From: Leptospira haakeii
GTDB lineage: Bacteria; Spirochaetota; Leptospiria; Leptospirales; Leptospiraceae
DNA: 64,000 nucleotides
NCBI RefSeq assembly: GCF_002812045.1
Contig: NZ_NPEG01000001.1
Location: forward strand, 62,001-126,000
Reading direction: 5' to 3'
Shown: in pieces, positions 44,961-54,097 of the stretch
Layout: each line of letters starts with the position of its first letter
Position numbering within the stretch: position 1 is the first letter of the stretch
Notes under the pieces: generated by a model
Seen by the model: only the letters and a program-made list of their open reading frames with translations
Told to the model about the DNA's origin: nothing
Database searches by the model: none
Made by a program: the position numbers and the translations under genes

Positions 44961-44988
44961 AAAAGAAAGACCGATCCTGACGGGTCTT
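44961..44988 (-). terminator. Terminator after the gene at 45010..45591
   Basis: On the minus strand AAGACC pairs with GGTCTT across a loop of about ten bases, and the stem is followed by TCTTTTTT. It is well placed to end the hypothetical minus-strand gene 22 bases upstream. Confidence 0.65.
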
Positions 44989-45009
44989 ATTCATAATTGG
45001 AAAAAAATT

Positions 45010-45591
45010 TCAAACGCCTCGATCAGGAAGAAGATCCGAGATCAGTTCGTAGGTCCAGTCCCCGTACGGATCCTCATCTTTCTTCTCACTCTTGAGAGAC
45101 CTCCAGTCCTTTCCCTTTCTTTCCATGACTAAAGAAGAAATCTTGAATAAAGATGTACGGCCGCTTGCCTCTTCCAGTCTGGAACTGTCCCTTCCTATTT
45201 CTAGAAAACAAGTCAGAGGAAAAATCCTGCTCCAATTTTCCCCCAAAGCTAGGACTGCCTCTTCTAAATCTTCCGAGCTTGAACCGAAAGTAAGTCGAGT
45301 AACATCCACGAAGATAGGAAGCTCTCTCCCGGCATGACCAAGAGTACCGGATTGGATCTCTTTACAGAAGTGAACGGCTTGGGAAAAATTTTCCGCGAAG
45401 CCCAATACCGCAGATGAGTGATGGTTGGAAATTCTGGAGATCATTCTTCCAAAACTGAGTCCATCTTCAAGACCCAAACTTCCTTTAGGCAGGATGAGTA
45501 TAGGTCGAACGTCTTTGCGGACCAAACGAAACAGGTACTTAACTAATGCGAAGGATTTATTTCTAGTCGGCTGGAACAAAGTCAGGAACAT
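45010..45591 (-). CDS. Hypothetical protein
   Basis: This 193-residue protein has no signal peptide or membrane segment and no family I recognise. It mixes alpha/beta-looking strands (PILILPKGSLGLED, ELPIFVDVTRLTFG) with an acidic/basic C-terminal tail (RSLKSEKKDEDPYGDWTY). It is flanked by a predicted terminator and reads away from rnk. Codon use resembles the neighbours. Probably cytoplasmic. Confidence 0.6.
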   Translation of the reverse strand: MFLTLFQPTRNKSFALVKYLFRLVRKDVRPILILPKGSLGLEDGLSFGRMISRISNHHSSAVLGFAENFSQAVHFCKEIQSGTLGHAGRELPIFVDVTRLTFGSSSEDLEEAVLALGENWSRIFPLTCFLEIGRDSSRLEEASGRTSLFKISSLVMERKGKDWRSLKSEKKDEDPYGDWTYELISDLLPDRGV

Positions 45592-45771
45592 GTCTTCTTC
45601 TTATGTCGAACCAAACTTATCTTTCGTTTAGTATAATTTATTAGAAAGAAGAATTTCTATGTCGCATAAACGAATGCAATTTTCGTAAAATTCAAGAAAA
45701 GGAAAAACGCTTGAGTACATTATGCGGATATGTAAGTTTCGGATTTGATTTATCGGGGAGGTTACTGCGTT

Positions 45772-46179
45772 ATGAGTGGTAAAAGATTTCTTTCTAAGAA
45801 CGATCATCAAAGGATTCTTTCCACCCTTGAGGTTTCCGCCCAGGCAGCAGCAGTTCAACCAAGTATCTTAGAAATTATACGTAAGACGTTATCTAAAGCC
45901 AAAAAAATAGATCAGAACCAAGTTCCCCAAGATCTGATCACTATGAATTCTAAATTCGTGCTCAAAGATCTGGGTAACGCAGAAGCATTCCAATTCACCT
46001 TAGTATATCCTGACGATTATACTGAAAATGCCCCTGCTAACGGCAAATTATCCTTATTTTCCGCTCATGGCTCCGCGGTATTAGGCGCCAGAGTGGGAGA
46101 AGTAGTTCGTTGGGAGATCAACGGAATGGATAAATACCTTAGAGTCCAAGAACTACTCTACCAACCGGCTGCTATTTAG
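45772..46179 (+). CDS. rnk: Rnk-like nucleoside diphosphate kinase regulator (GreA/GreB C-terminal domain)
   Basis: The 135-residue protein has a helical N-terminus and the GreA/GreB-type C-terminal FKBP-like domain: FQFTLVYPDDYTENAPANGK, FSAHGSAVLGARVGEVVRWE and a closing strand. Rnk binds RNA polymerase in the secondary-channel region and affects nucleoside diphosphate kinase levels. I start at ATG 45772, behind GGGGAGG, rather than the upstream TTG at 45745. Its 3' end overlaps the convergent SulP-CA gene by 8 bases. Confidence 0.85.
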   Translation: MSGKRFLSKNDHQRILSTLEVSAQAAAVQPSILEIIRKTLSKAKKIDQNQVPQDLITMNSKFVLKDLGNAEAFQFTLVYPDDYTENAPANGKLSLFSAHGSAVLGARVGEVVRWEINGMDKYLRVQELLYQPAAI

Positions 46180-48415
46180 GATAACCGTACAATCCTCCAA
46201 GCTCCTTGGAGAGAATGTCCTTATAATCCACCTCGCTGATCTGACCGTTTCGGATATCGTAAACCCAACCATGTATCTCCGGAAATCCATACTTAGCCAA
46301 AGCATTCTGTATCATTCCCGTCTTGTATAAGTTCACCACTTGTTCCGCGACATTCAGGTGGATAAGTCTTTCCTCTCTTTTATCTTCAGGAAGAGCATCC
46401 AATTCATCTCTATGTTTTAGATACACATCCTTAATATGGGTGATCCAGTTGTCGATGAGACCCGTAGCCTTTCCATGTAGAGCAGCCCTAACCCCTCCGC
46501 AGCCGATATGACCGCAAACAATGATATGTTTTACGTTCAATGCGTCTATGGCATACTGAACCACACTAAATAGGGACATATCATCCACAGAAACCACATT
46601 AGCAATATTCCTAGTTACGAAAATTTCCCCGGGATTTGTTTTAGTGATCACATTTACCGGAACCCTGGAATCGCTACATCCAATGAATAGCGTTTGAGGT
46701 GATTGACCCTCCGCATTTCTGGCAAAAAATTCAGGATCTTCCGCAGTCCTCTCTTCTACCCATTCTTGGTTATTTTTTAATAATTTTTGGTAAGACTCGC
46801 TCATTTCTTTTTTCAAGGATTCGATATCATTTTCCATATTCGGTATCCCTCCCAGGATCACCGTAATCCCTTTACGGTGGGAATTTTTTCTAAATTCGTG
46901 GATTAGTTCTTTAATATCCTGATCCATATGAAGTGTTCTAGTTCCGTCTATTTCTAAAGTGATCCCGGAAGGTTGATTTTCTAAGATCGCTTTGATCTTT
47001 GCCTTATGGAAGAACCCTAAGTTTTCTCCTAAAACGATCCTTCTAAACTTACCATGACGCTCTTCTCTGTAGATCGCTGTCCTGTGGTCTTCATATAGAA
47101 CGAAAACTAAAGCCACCAAGATACCGCAGAACGTTCCGATCAGAACATTAGTGAAGAATGTGACTACTACGGTTACTAAAAAAGGAAGGAACTGAGAATA
47201 TCCTTTTTGGAACATCAGCTTAAACATCGCAGGTTTCGCGAGTTTAAGACCCGTAAAAGTTAAGATCGCAGCTAAGGACGCAAGAGGGATGGTATTCATA
47301 AATTTAGGGAAAAGTAATACACTGATCCCTATCCATGCCCCATGAAAAATGGCAGAAAACTTGGTTTTTGCGCCGGAAGAGGCATTTACCGTACCTCTGA
47401 CGACCACACTTGTGATCGGGATCCCGCCTGCAAGTCCGCAGGCCATATTCCCTAAACCTTGTGCGATCAATTCCTGAGACATAGGAGTTTTACGATTCTC
47501 TTCATCCAGCTTATCTACCACTTCAACAGAGAGTAAAGATTCTAAAGAAGAAGCAAACGCAATCGTCAATGCTAAAGTCCATACTGGACCCTGATCCCAA
47601 TAGGAAAAATTTGGAAAATCTAAATGAGCAAATAGTTCAGAAGGATTTTTAAAAATCGGAAGAGTAACTAAGTGATCCTGGCTTAAAGCTCCTCCAGGAA
47701 GAAGATGACCTAAAAGTAAATTTGAGCCGGTTCCGATAATGATCGCTACTAAAGAAGCAGGGACATATTTGAATTTTTTAGCAAAATATTTGTCCCAAAT
47801 CCAAAAGGATAAAAGGGAAATAACCCCGATCATTAATACATTACTTTGCAAATTTCGGAAAGCATGTACGAGCAACATGAGAGAGTTTGTTTCTTTTACT
47901 TCATGGGGATCGTGATAGGATTCGTTCACGTCTTCTTGAGTGATATCGAATTCTTCTACCCCGAATTCCTCTACGTCGTAACCGATCAAGTGAGGCAATT
48001 GTTTGATAACTAGAAGTAAACCGATCGCGACGGACATTCCGACTACTGTTGCAGAAGGAAGATAAGCTGATAAAGCGCCTGTTCTTAAAATCCCCAGCAG
48101 AGTTTGTATCATTCCCGCAATAAGAAGTGCGAGAAGAAATGCCTCGAAATTCCCCAGATCTTTGATGCCTGAGAGAACAATCGCAGTCAAACTTGCCGTG
48201 GGCCCTGAGACACTTAAGGCGGATTTACTAAAAGTTCCGACTACAATCCCACCTACAAAACCGGAGATAATCCCTGAAAACAAGGGAGCACCGGACGCAT
48301 GAGCAATCCCCAAACAAAGAGGAATAGCTACGAGAAAAACTGCGATACTTGAGGAAAGATCGTAAGGAAGGTTGGAAAAAAATTGTTTTGTTTTTAAATT
48401 CATCGATACTCGCAC
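46172..48415 (-). CDS. SulP anion transporter fused to beta-carbonic anhydrase
   Basis: The 747-residue protein has an N-terminal SulP transporter with about ten membrane segments (residues about 10-420, including AIPLCLGIAHASGAPLFSGI and GPTASLTAIVLSGI), a STAS-like segment (about 440-530, LEIDGTRTLHMDQDI) and a C-terminal beta-class carbonic anhydrase. The anhydrase zinc ligands are in IGCSDSR and VCGHIGCGG (about 545-610). The fusion suggests bicarbonate uptake coupled to CO2/HCO3- interconversion. The start is ATG 48415 or 48403. Confidence 0.93.
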   Translation of the reverse strand: MRVSMNLKTKQFFSNLPYDLSSSIAVFLVAIPLCLGIAHASGAPLFSGIISGFVGGIVVGTFSKSALSVSGPTASLTAIVLSGIKDLGNFEAFLLALLIAGMIQTLLGILRTGALSAYLPSATVVGMSVAIGLLLVIKQLPHLIGYDVEEFGVEEFDITQEDVNESYHDPHEVKETNSLMLLVHAFRNLQSNVLMIGVISLLSFWIWDKYFAKKFKYVPASLVAIIIGTGSNLLLGHLLPGGALSQDHLVTLPIFKNPSELFAHLDFPNFSYWDQGPVWTLALTIAFASSLESLLSVEVVDKLDEENRKTPMSQELIAQGLGNMACGLAGGIPITSVVVRGTVNASSGAKTKFSAIFHGAWIGISVLLFPKFMNTIPLASLAAILTFTGLKLAKPAMFKLMFQKGYSQFLPFLVTVVVTFFTNVLIGTFCGILVALVFVLYEDHRTAIYREERHGKFRRIVLGENLGFFHKAKIKAILENQPSGITLEIDGTRTLHMDQDIKELIHEFRKNSHRKGITVILGGIPNMENDIESLKKEMSESYQKLLKNNQEWVEERTAEDPEFFARNAEGQSPQTLFIGCSDSRVPVNVITKTNPGEIFVTRNIANVVSVDDMSLFSVVQYAIDALNVKHIIVCGHIGCGGVRAALHGKATGLIDNWITHIKDVYLKHRDELDALPEDKREERLIHLNVAEQVVNLYKTGMIQNALAKYGFPEIHGWVYDIRNGQISEVDYKDILSKELGGLYGYPK

Positions 48416-48633
48416 GGGCGGGCTGTATTCTATATAAAGAACAAAACCCAGAATTGGAAACGGTTGATAAGTCCGTAACTTTTTCCGACGTCAGTCGAAA
48501 GTATCCATAACTACTGAAATTGATCCAGCTTGTGCTTACCAGGATTTTTTGAAAAAAATCAAAATACGAACAACTGATCGGTAAGAATAGTTAGATTAAA
48601 AATTCATAAAAAAATGAACCCATGAGGAACCAT

Positions 48634-49263
48634 ATGAGAACGAATTTGTTCAAACTTATAAGATTAGAATCCATACTTATAATATTCATAATATTTAGTT
48701 TTTCGAATATACTTCATTCGAAGGAGAACCCAAAAACGGAGACCGCCATTTTTGCAGGTGGATGTTTTTGGTGTATGGAAGGACCTTTTGAAAAACTCCC
48801 CGGTGTTATATCCGTAGTATCAGGATATACAGGCGGAAAAGAGAAAAATCCAACTTACGAAGATGTAGGTTACGGAAGAACAGGGCATAGAGAATCGGTC
48901 CTTATCACTTACGATCCTAAAAAAATCGATTATACAAAACTTCTGGATACGTATTGGAGACAAATAGATCCGACTGATTCAGGAGGACAATTTGCAGACA
49001 GAGGAAATCAATACAGAGCAGCTATATATTATAAGAATGAGGCTGAAAGAAAGTTGGCCCAAGAGTTTAAGGATAAGATAGGTGCTTCTAAAAAATTCTC
49101 CTCTCCTATCGCAGTAGAAATATTGCCTGCATCAGAATTTTATCCTGCAGAAGAATATCATCAGGATTATTATAAAAAGAACCCTACGCATTATAAACAA
49201 TACAGAAAGGGTTCCGGAAGAGAGGATTATGTGAAAGAAGTTTGGGGAACCAAATCGGATTAA
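48634..49263 (+). CDS. msrA: Peptide methionine sulfoxide reductase MsrA, exported
   Basis: This protein of about 209 residues has the MsrA catalytic site GGCFWCMEG (nucleophile Cys44), preceded by a signal peptide with a hydrophobic core (ILIIFIIFSFSNIL). It also shows VVSGYTGG, DPTDSGGQFADRG and the conserved YHQDYYKKNP. It reduces oxidised methionines; the signal suggests a periplasmic enzyme repairing envelope proteins. I use the ATG at 48634, with an AGGA just upstream, rather than 48622. Convergent with the PAS-LuxR gene. Confidence 0.94.
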   Translation: MRTNLFKLIRLESILIIFIIFSFSNILHSKENPKTETAIFAGGCFWCMEGPFEKLPGVISVVSGYTGGKEKNPTYEDVGYGRTGHRESVLITYDPKKIDYTKLLDTYWRQIDPTDSGGQFADRGNQYRAAIYYKNEAERKLAQEFKDKIGASKKFSSPIAVEILPASEFYPAEEYHQDYYKKNPTHYKQYRKGSGREDYVKEVWGTKSD

Positions 49264-49288
49264 GAACAAACCTCAACGGCTCTGCGTT

Positions 49289-50341
49289 TTACTCGCCAAG
49301 TAAACGGAAGAGATAAATTGTAAGTCTTTGCAATTTATCTCTCTCAGGACCTGGGATCTCTTTTTCTAGATCAATAGTCTTTCTATAAATCGATTTGAGA
49401 TGGTTCTTCATAGTCCCAGGATGGATACCTAAGTCTTCGCTGATTCGGCTCTTATCCTTACCGGAAGCGATTCCCGCACAAATCTCCGTTTCCTTTTTAG
49501 TAAGTTTAGTTTTATCTCTTAAAATTCCGATCAGAGCTTCTCTATCCATACCTTCATATTTTCTGAAAGTATCAGATGGAGATTTTGCAAAATCCGAGTT
49601 ATTTTTTGCTTCTCCGGATTCTGAAATTTCAGGATTCGCAAGTATAGTACTTAAGAAGCTGGAAACTTCTCCATTACGATCTTTGATAGGAAGAACATTT
49701 TGTTTCCAATCCTTTACGAAACCTGTTTTAACATTCGAGTTAGAGATAGAAACAGAACCTTGCAGAACAGATTCCCAAAACTCGTCGTAAAAAGTTTTGG
49801 ATGCTCCCGCTCCGGATTGGAACGCTTTAGGAGTTTTTCCAATGAGTTCATTCTCTTTTAAGCCGGAAATTTTTTCGAACTGTTTATTCACCGCAAGGAT
49901 CACTCCTTCCTTATCGGTTAAGAACATTCCGTTCTGGGATTGTAGAAATGCTTTGTATAAAGCATCCTTCTTCCCCGCTTCTGATTCTTTATCTTCCGTG
50001 AATACGAATAGGTAAGATTTCTCCGGCATTAGATAGGCATGTTGTTTTGTTTGAAGGAAACTTCCATCTTTCTTCATTAGATGAAGTCCTCTTCCCTCAT
50101 ACTCTCCAGATTTGCTTACATTCGGTAGTATAACTGATTCGAAATATTTTTGATCCGTCTCTGAAAGAAGATCGGTAATACTCATAGTCTTAGCCGATTC
50201 AATAGAAGCGATACTAAGCATCTTCCTTCCATTCTCGTTAATATGAAGGATCCTTCCACTCGAATCGCAAATTAACAAAATATCGGGCATACTTTCTTGT
50301 GTTTGAATAATTTCTTTAACGTTTTCCAAGCTTAGATCCAT
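49289..50341 (-). CDS. PAS-PAS-LuxR transcriptional regulator
   Basis: The 350-residue protein has two PAS domains (about 10-115 and 125-235; DILLICDSSGRILHINENGR and GMFLTDKEGVILAVNKQFEK) and a C-terminal LuxR-type HTH (about 275-335; KLTKKETEICAGIASGKDKS then RISEDLGIHPGTMKNHLKSI). It is probably a one-component regulator in which ligand or redox sensing by PAS controls DNA binding directly, since no receiver domain is present. A perfect 14-base palindrome lies 34 bases before the start and may be its own operator. Confidence 0.88.
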   Translation of the reverse strand: MDLSLENVKEIIQTQESMPDILLICDSSGRILHINENGRKMLSIASIESAKTMSITDLLSETDQKYFESVILPNVSKSGEYEGRGLHLMKKDGSFLQTKQHAYLMPEKSYLFVFTEDKESEAGKKDALYKAFLQSQNGMFLTDKEGVILAVNKQFEKISGLKENELIGKTPKAFQSGAGASKTFYDEFWESVLQGSVSISNSNVKTGFVKDWKQNVLPIKDRNGEVSSFLSTILANPEISESGEAKNNSDFAKSPSDTFRKYEGMDREALIGILRDKTKLTKKETEICAGIASGKDKSRISEDLGIHPGTMKNHLKSIYRKTIDLEKEIPGPERDKLQRLTIYLFRLLGE

Positions 50342-50670
50342 CCGATTTGTTTTGTACCTAAGAAACCTCTCGATTCTTTTCGAAAAGATTTCTCTCTTAT
50401 TAATAACTTAAGACATGGATTTTTAAAAAAATCCTACAAAGCATTCCTAGAATACTAAGAAGTCGCCTCGCTGTTAAATGAAGAGCCCTAAATCTTAGTA
50501 AGATTATGTGCACTTGATCATCTAAATTCCCGAAGCCAATTGTTGCAAAAGAAAGGCAAACTAGTTGAAGGCGTCTGTATCAATCTCTACAAAAACAACC
50601 TCTCCAAAGTTTCTAACTCGAAAGGATTACTTTCTTGCAGAATCATCCTGCCTTAGGAGATCTTAAAGTT
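50342..50670. other. Divergent regulatory region between PAS-LuxR and GST genes
   Basis: No gene is seen. TCTTTTCGAAAAGA (50375-50388) is a perfect 14-base palindrome, and GGATTTTT-AA-AAAAATCC (50417-50434) is a second perfect inverted repeat. Both are close to the minus-strand regulator and are candidate binding sites. The remainder is AT-rich and must contain promoters for both flanking genes. Confidence 0.5.
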
Positions 50671-51300
50671 ATGAGCGATCTCAAACTTGTAATAGGAAAT
50701 AAAAACATCTCCTCCTGGTCTTTCCGTCCATGGATCCTACTCACTCAATTTGGAATTCCTTTTGAAGAGATTTCCTTAAAACTATTCACACCTGAATACG
50801 CAGCCATAATCGATAAGTATTCCCCTTCTAAAAAAGTCCCTGTCCTAAACGACGGGGACCTAAGAGTTTGGGACAGCCTTAGCATAGCGGAATATTTGGC
50901 AGAAAAATATGCGGAGAAGGGACTCTGGCCAAAAGATCAGATCGCAAGAGCCAAAGCACGATCCATAACCGCAGAAATGCATTCTGGATTCACAGGCCTA
51001 AGATCTAATCTAAGTATGAATTTTCATGGTAGAAAGTCCGACTTCTCCGTTCCGGAAGATGCGAAGAAGGACATAGATAGGATACAAACTCTTTGGGAAG
51101 AATGTTTGAATTCCTATGGTGGGGCATTCTTGTTCGGCCAAAACTTCTCCATAGCAGATGCATTCTATGCCCCAGTAGTTTCCAGATTCATAACATATGG
51201 AGTAAAACTAGGACCTAAAGCGACTGAGTATGTGCAAACTATCTCCAATTTACCTTCTTACAAATCTTGGGGAGAAGGAGCCAAATTAGAGATTAACTAA
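50671..51300 (+). CDS. Glutathione S-transferase family protein
   Basis: The protein of about 209 residues has a thioredoxin-like N-terminal domain (KLVIGNKNISSWSFRPWILL, then PSKKVPVLNDGDLRVWDSLS with the cis-Pro and the Ser of the glutathione site) and an all-helical C-terminal domain with FSIADAFYAPVVSRF. It may detoxify or reduce electrophiles with a low-molecular-weight thiol. ATG 50671 is chosen with AGGAGA upstream; an in-frame TTG at 50635 would add 12 residues. Confidence 0.88.
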   Translation: MSDLKLVIGNKNISSWSFRPWILLTQFGIPFEEISLKLFTPEYAAIIDKYSPSKKVPVLNDGDLRVWDSLSIAEYLAEKYAEKGLWPKDQIARAKARSITAEMHSGFTGLRSNLSMNFHGRKSDFSVPEDAKKDIDRIQTLWEECLNSYGGAFLFGQNFSIADAFYAPVVSRFITYGVKLGPKATEYVQTISNLPSYKSWGEGAKLEIN

Positions 51301-51314
51301 GCAGGATCATTTTT

Positions 51315-51328
51315 GTAGGACTTCCAAC
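51315..51328. repeat. Dispersed palindrome, copy 5 (imperfect)
   Basis: GTAGGACTTCCAAC, with TTT at its 5' side, is an imperfect member of the GTAGGAnnTCCTAC family, in the short gap between the GST and radical SAM genes. Confidence 0.45.
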
Positions 51329-51385
51329 GAGATACAAACATATTTTTGCTTGTTTTTTGTTTAGTATTTCTTAAAATTCAAACTT

Positions 51386-52468
51386 ATGAATTCCAAGAAA
51401 AGAGGCACAGAAGAACTTCCTCCCAGTCGATTTGATAAGACCCAAAGGGAAGTTTGGTTAGAAGATAGGATAGATTTAGGAGAGGAACCCTCTCCTTCTA
51501 CCCAATTCTTTTGGGAAAATTCCAAATCAGTCCTAACTCGAAACAAATCTCCGGATATTCCATTCGATGCAAGTATCAATCCTTATAGGGGTTGTGAGCA
51601 TGGATGTATTTATTGTTTTGCAAGACCGAATCATTCTTATGTGGATCTTTCACCGGGACTGGATTTCGAAACAAAGATATTTGTTAAAAAAGAACCTGCC
51701 AAACTTTTAGCGGAAGAATTAAGAAAGAAAAAACAAGCACTCGAGCCAATCACGATAGGTACTGCCACGGATCCTTACCAACCGGGAGAAAGGATTTATA
51801 AAAACACAAGGTCATTATTAGAAGTGATGTTGGAGTTCAAACAACCTATCGCAATTATCACAAAGTCTTCACTCATACAAAGAGATATAGATATTCTTTC
51901 CGAAATGGGAAAATTAGGAATTTTGAAAGTGTTTCTTTCAATCACCACTTTAGACAAGGAACTTTGGTCCAAATTAGAACCTAGAGCTCCTGCTCCTTCG
52001 AGAAGAATGGAAACTCTTCGAAAACTTACGGATGCTGGAATTCCGACAGGGGTATTATTTGCTCCCGTAATTCCATTTATCAATGATTTCGAAATGGAAC
52101 ATCTACTGGAACAAGCATCTTTATCAGGTGCAGAAGCAGCTGGAATGGTATTCGTAAGACTTCCCTTTGAAGTGGCACCTTTATTCGAAGACTGGCTCAC
52201 CAGACATTTCCCGCTCAAAAAAGAAAAGGTTTTAAAAGTTATTTCGGAAGCAAGAGGAGGCAAATTATACAAAGCCAATTGGAGAGAAAGAATGAAAGGA
52301 GAAGGGAATTATGCGGAACTTCTCCAAAAAAGATTTTCTATCTGCATCAGAAGGTTCGTACTCACAAAAAGAAGAGAATTGAGAAAGGACTTATTTGCTG
52401 TTCCTTCTCGCTATCTTCTGAAAAAGAAAAAACAAGAGGAATTCCTACCAGGGCTTTTTCCGGAGTAA
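51386..52468 (+). CDS. PA0069-family radical SAM protein
   Basis: The 360-residue protein has the radical SAM motif RGCEHGCIYCFARP (CxxxCxxC, near residue 70) followed by SPGLDFETKIFVKKEPAKLL and TDPYQPGERIYKNTRSLLEV, which define the PA0069/Rv2578c family related to spore photoproduct lyase. DNA repair is often suggested for the group but not proven. The C-terminus is Lys-rich. The next gene is a lipase-like hydrolase 113 bases away on the same strand. Confidence 0.88.
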   Translation: MNSKKRGTEELPPSRFDKTQREVWLEDRIDLGEEPSPSTQFFWENSKSVLTRNKSPDIPFDASINPYRGCEHGCIYCFARPNHSYVDLSPGLDFETKIFVKKEPAKLLAEELRKKKQALEPITIGTATDPYQPGERIYKNTRSLLEVMLEFKQPIAIITKSSLIQRDIDILSEMGKLGILKVFLSITTLDKELWSKLEPRAPAPSRRMETLRKLTDAGIPTGVLFAPVIPFINDFEMEHLLEQASLSGAEAAGMVFVRLPFEVAPLFEDWLTRHFPLKKEKVLKVISEARGGKLYKANWRERMKGEGNYAELLQKRFSICIRRFVLTKRRELRKDLFAVPSRYLLKKKKQEEFLPGLFPE

Positions 52469-52580
52469 TGACTGTAACATAAGCCACAGCCATTACGTTT
52501 GTTCGAAATAGTAGAAAGAAAGAAGCGGATTAGATAGAAATTTCCTTCCCCATTTTTCAGACAGATCGGATATTTACCGA

Positions 52581-53447
52581 ATGAATTGGGAACAAAACTA
52601 CCATCTGGAAGACGGAACCTTTGTAGGAGCCGGCGACGTATCCATCTATTATAGAGCCTACCGCGCAAAAGACGCAAACAATCCAAGAACCTTAGTGGTC
52701 CACCATGGGATTGGAGAACACGGAAAAAGATACGACAACTTACTCGAAGCACTTTCCGGAAAAGGATATAATGTTTATCTAATAGATGCCCGCGGCCACG
52801 GAAAATCCGGAGGAAGCAGAGGTGTAGTCACTCATTTTAACCAATTTTTAGCGGATTTGGATAGGCTAATCAGCATTGCAAAGCAGAAAGAAGGAGTGAA
52901 ACAAGTCACTTTGATGGGACATTCCATGGGGGCGTTGATCTCATTATTCTACGCAGGAGAACCTTCTCACCAAGCAAGTTTAGACAGACTCGTACTGAGT
53001 GGATTACCAATTGCAGTAAAGACTGACTTAGTTATGAATATTAAAAAAGGCGCAGGAAGTTTACTCGCTGGAGCATTTCCCACTCTTACAGTTCCAACCG
53101 GATTGGATGTAAACGCTCTCTCTAGAGACAAGTCAGTTGTAGAGGCCTACAAAAAAGATCCTTTAGTTCATGGTTCAGTTGGAGCTTACTTAGGAGACTT
53201 CCTTTTGAACTCCAAAGAAAAAGCTTTGGAAAAAGCAGCACGGATCAACTTCCCGGTTTATCTATTCCACGGAAAAGAAGATTCTATCGCTCTTTCTATC
53301 GGAACAGAAGAAGCATTCCAAGTTATTCCTTCTTCAGACAAATCCATGAAAATTTATGATGGGTTGTATCACGAAACCATGAATGAACTTCCGGCGGACA
53401 AGGCAAAAGTTCTAGGTGATTTAGTGAATTGGCTGCAGACTCATTGA
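52581..53447 (+). CDS. Alpha/beta hydrolase, monoacylglycerol lipase-like
   Basis: This 288-residue enzyme has HHGIGEHGKRYDNLLEALSG near the N-terminus, the nucleophile elbow GHSMGALISL (about residue 116), the Asp in FHGKEDSIAL (about 235) and the His in YDGLYHETMNE (about 265). H-G-x-G-E-H and the overall order are those of the serine aminopeptidase S33 / monoacylglycerol lipase group. Leptospires use fatty acids as carbon source, so lipid ester turnover is plausible. No signal peptide is seen. A strong terminator follows. Confidence 0.88.
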   Translation: MNWEQNYHLEDGTFVGAGDVSIYYRAYRAKDANNPRTLVVHHGIGEHGKRYDNLLEALSGKGYNVYLIDARGHGKSGGSRGVVTHFNQFLADLDRLISIAKQKEGVKQVTLMGHSMGALISLFYAGEPSHQASLDRLVLSGLPIAVKTDLVMNIKKGAGSLLAGAFPTLTVPTGLDVNALSRDKSVVEAYKKDPLVHGSVGAYLGDFLLNSKEKALEKAARINFPVYLFHGKEDSIALSIGTEEAFQVIPSSDKSMKIYDGLYHETMNELPADKAKVLGDLVNWLQTH

Positions 53448-53451
53448 TGAT

Positions 53452-53482
53452 AAGGGGAGACATTCTGATTCTCCCCTTTGTA
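53452..53482 (+). terminator. Terminator after the lipase-like gene
   Basis: AAGGGGAGA (53452-53460) pairs perfectly with TCTCCCCTT (53470-53478) across a 9-base loop. The stem is followed by TGTATC rather than a clean T-run, with a T-run about 12 bases later. Confidence 0.6.
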
Positions 53483-53525
53483 TCTGCGTGTTTTTTAAAT
53501 TCGATTGGGCGAGGAACAACATACC

Positions 53526-54086
53526 ATGAGAAAATTAATAATGTGGAATGTAGTCACCCTGGACGGCTATTTTGAGGGCGAGAAAAACTGGGACTTAAGC
53601 TTTCACGGACTTGTTTGGGGAAATGAGCTTGAGGAATTTAGTCTTACTCAATTAAAATCAGCCGACATGCTTGTGTTTGGCGCGACGACATATAAAGGTA
53701 TGGCTGAATATTGGATCAAGGCGGAAGAAGAAAAGACCGAAGGAGAAGTCACCAAATTTATGAATGAGATCCAAAAGGTCGTTTGCTCATCAACACTCAA
53801 AACTGCCGACTGGAACAACACTACAATCGTAAGAGATGCCGCAGTCGAAATTTCTAAATTAAAACAACAAGGTGACGGCGATATGTTTGTATTCGGTAGC
53901 GCTAATCTATCCGGATCCTTACTAAAAGCAGACTTATTCGACGAGATCCGTCTTTGTATTGCACCTACATTCTTAGGAAAGGGGAAACGTTTATTCGAGG
54001 AAGGAATTCCTAATAAAAAACTAAAATTACTTGAATCTCGTCCTCTTACAACTGGAGGACTACTTATTCATTATGCTCCGGACTAA
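53526..54086 (+). CDS. Dihydrofolate reductase family (RibD C-terminal-like) protein
   Basis: The protein of about 186 residues has the RibD-C/DHFR fold: WNVVTLDGYFEGEKNWDLSF at the N-terminus, ADMLVFGATTYKGMAEYW, and the NADPH region DMFVFGSANLSGSLLKADLF followed by DEIRLCIAPTFLGKGKRLFE. These stand-alone homologues are of unknown substrate and usually act as small NADPH reductases. ATG 53526 has GAGG upstream; an in-frame TTG at 53505 is less likely. It begins a cluster of small accessory enzymes. Confidence 0.85.
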   Translation: MRKLIMWNVVTLDGYFEGEKNWDLSFHGLVWGNELEEFSLTQLKSADMLVFGATTYKGMAEYWIKAEEEKTEGEVTKFMNEIQKVVCSSTLKTADWNNTTIVRDAAVEISKLKQQGDGDMFVFGSANLSGSLLKADLFDEIRLCIAPTFLGKGKRLFEEGIPNKKLKLLESRPLTTGGLLIHYAPD

Positions 54087-54097
54087 AAGATGATATA

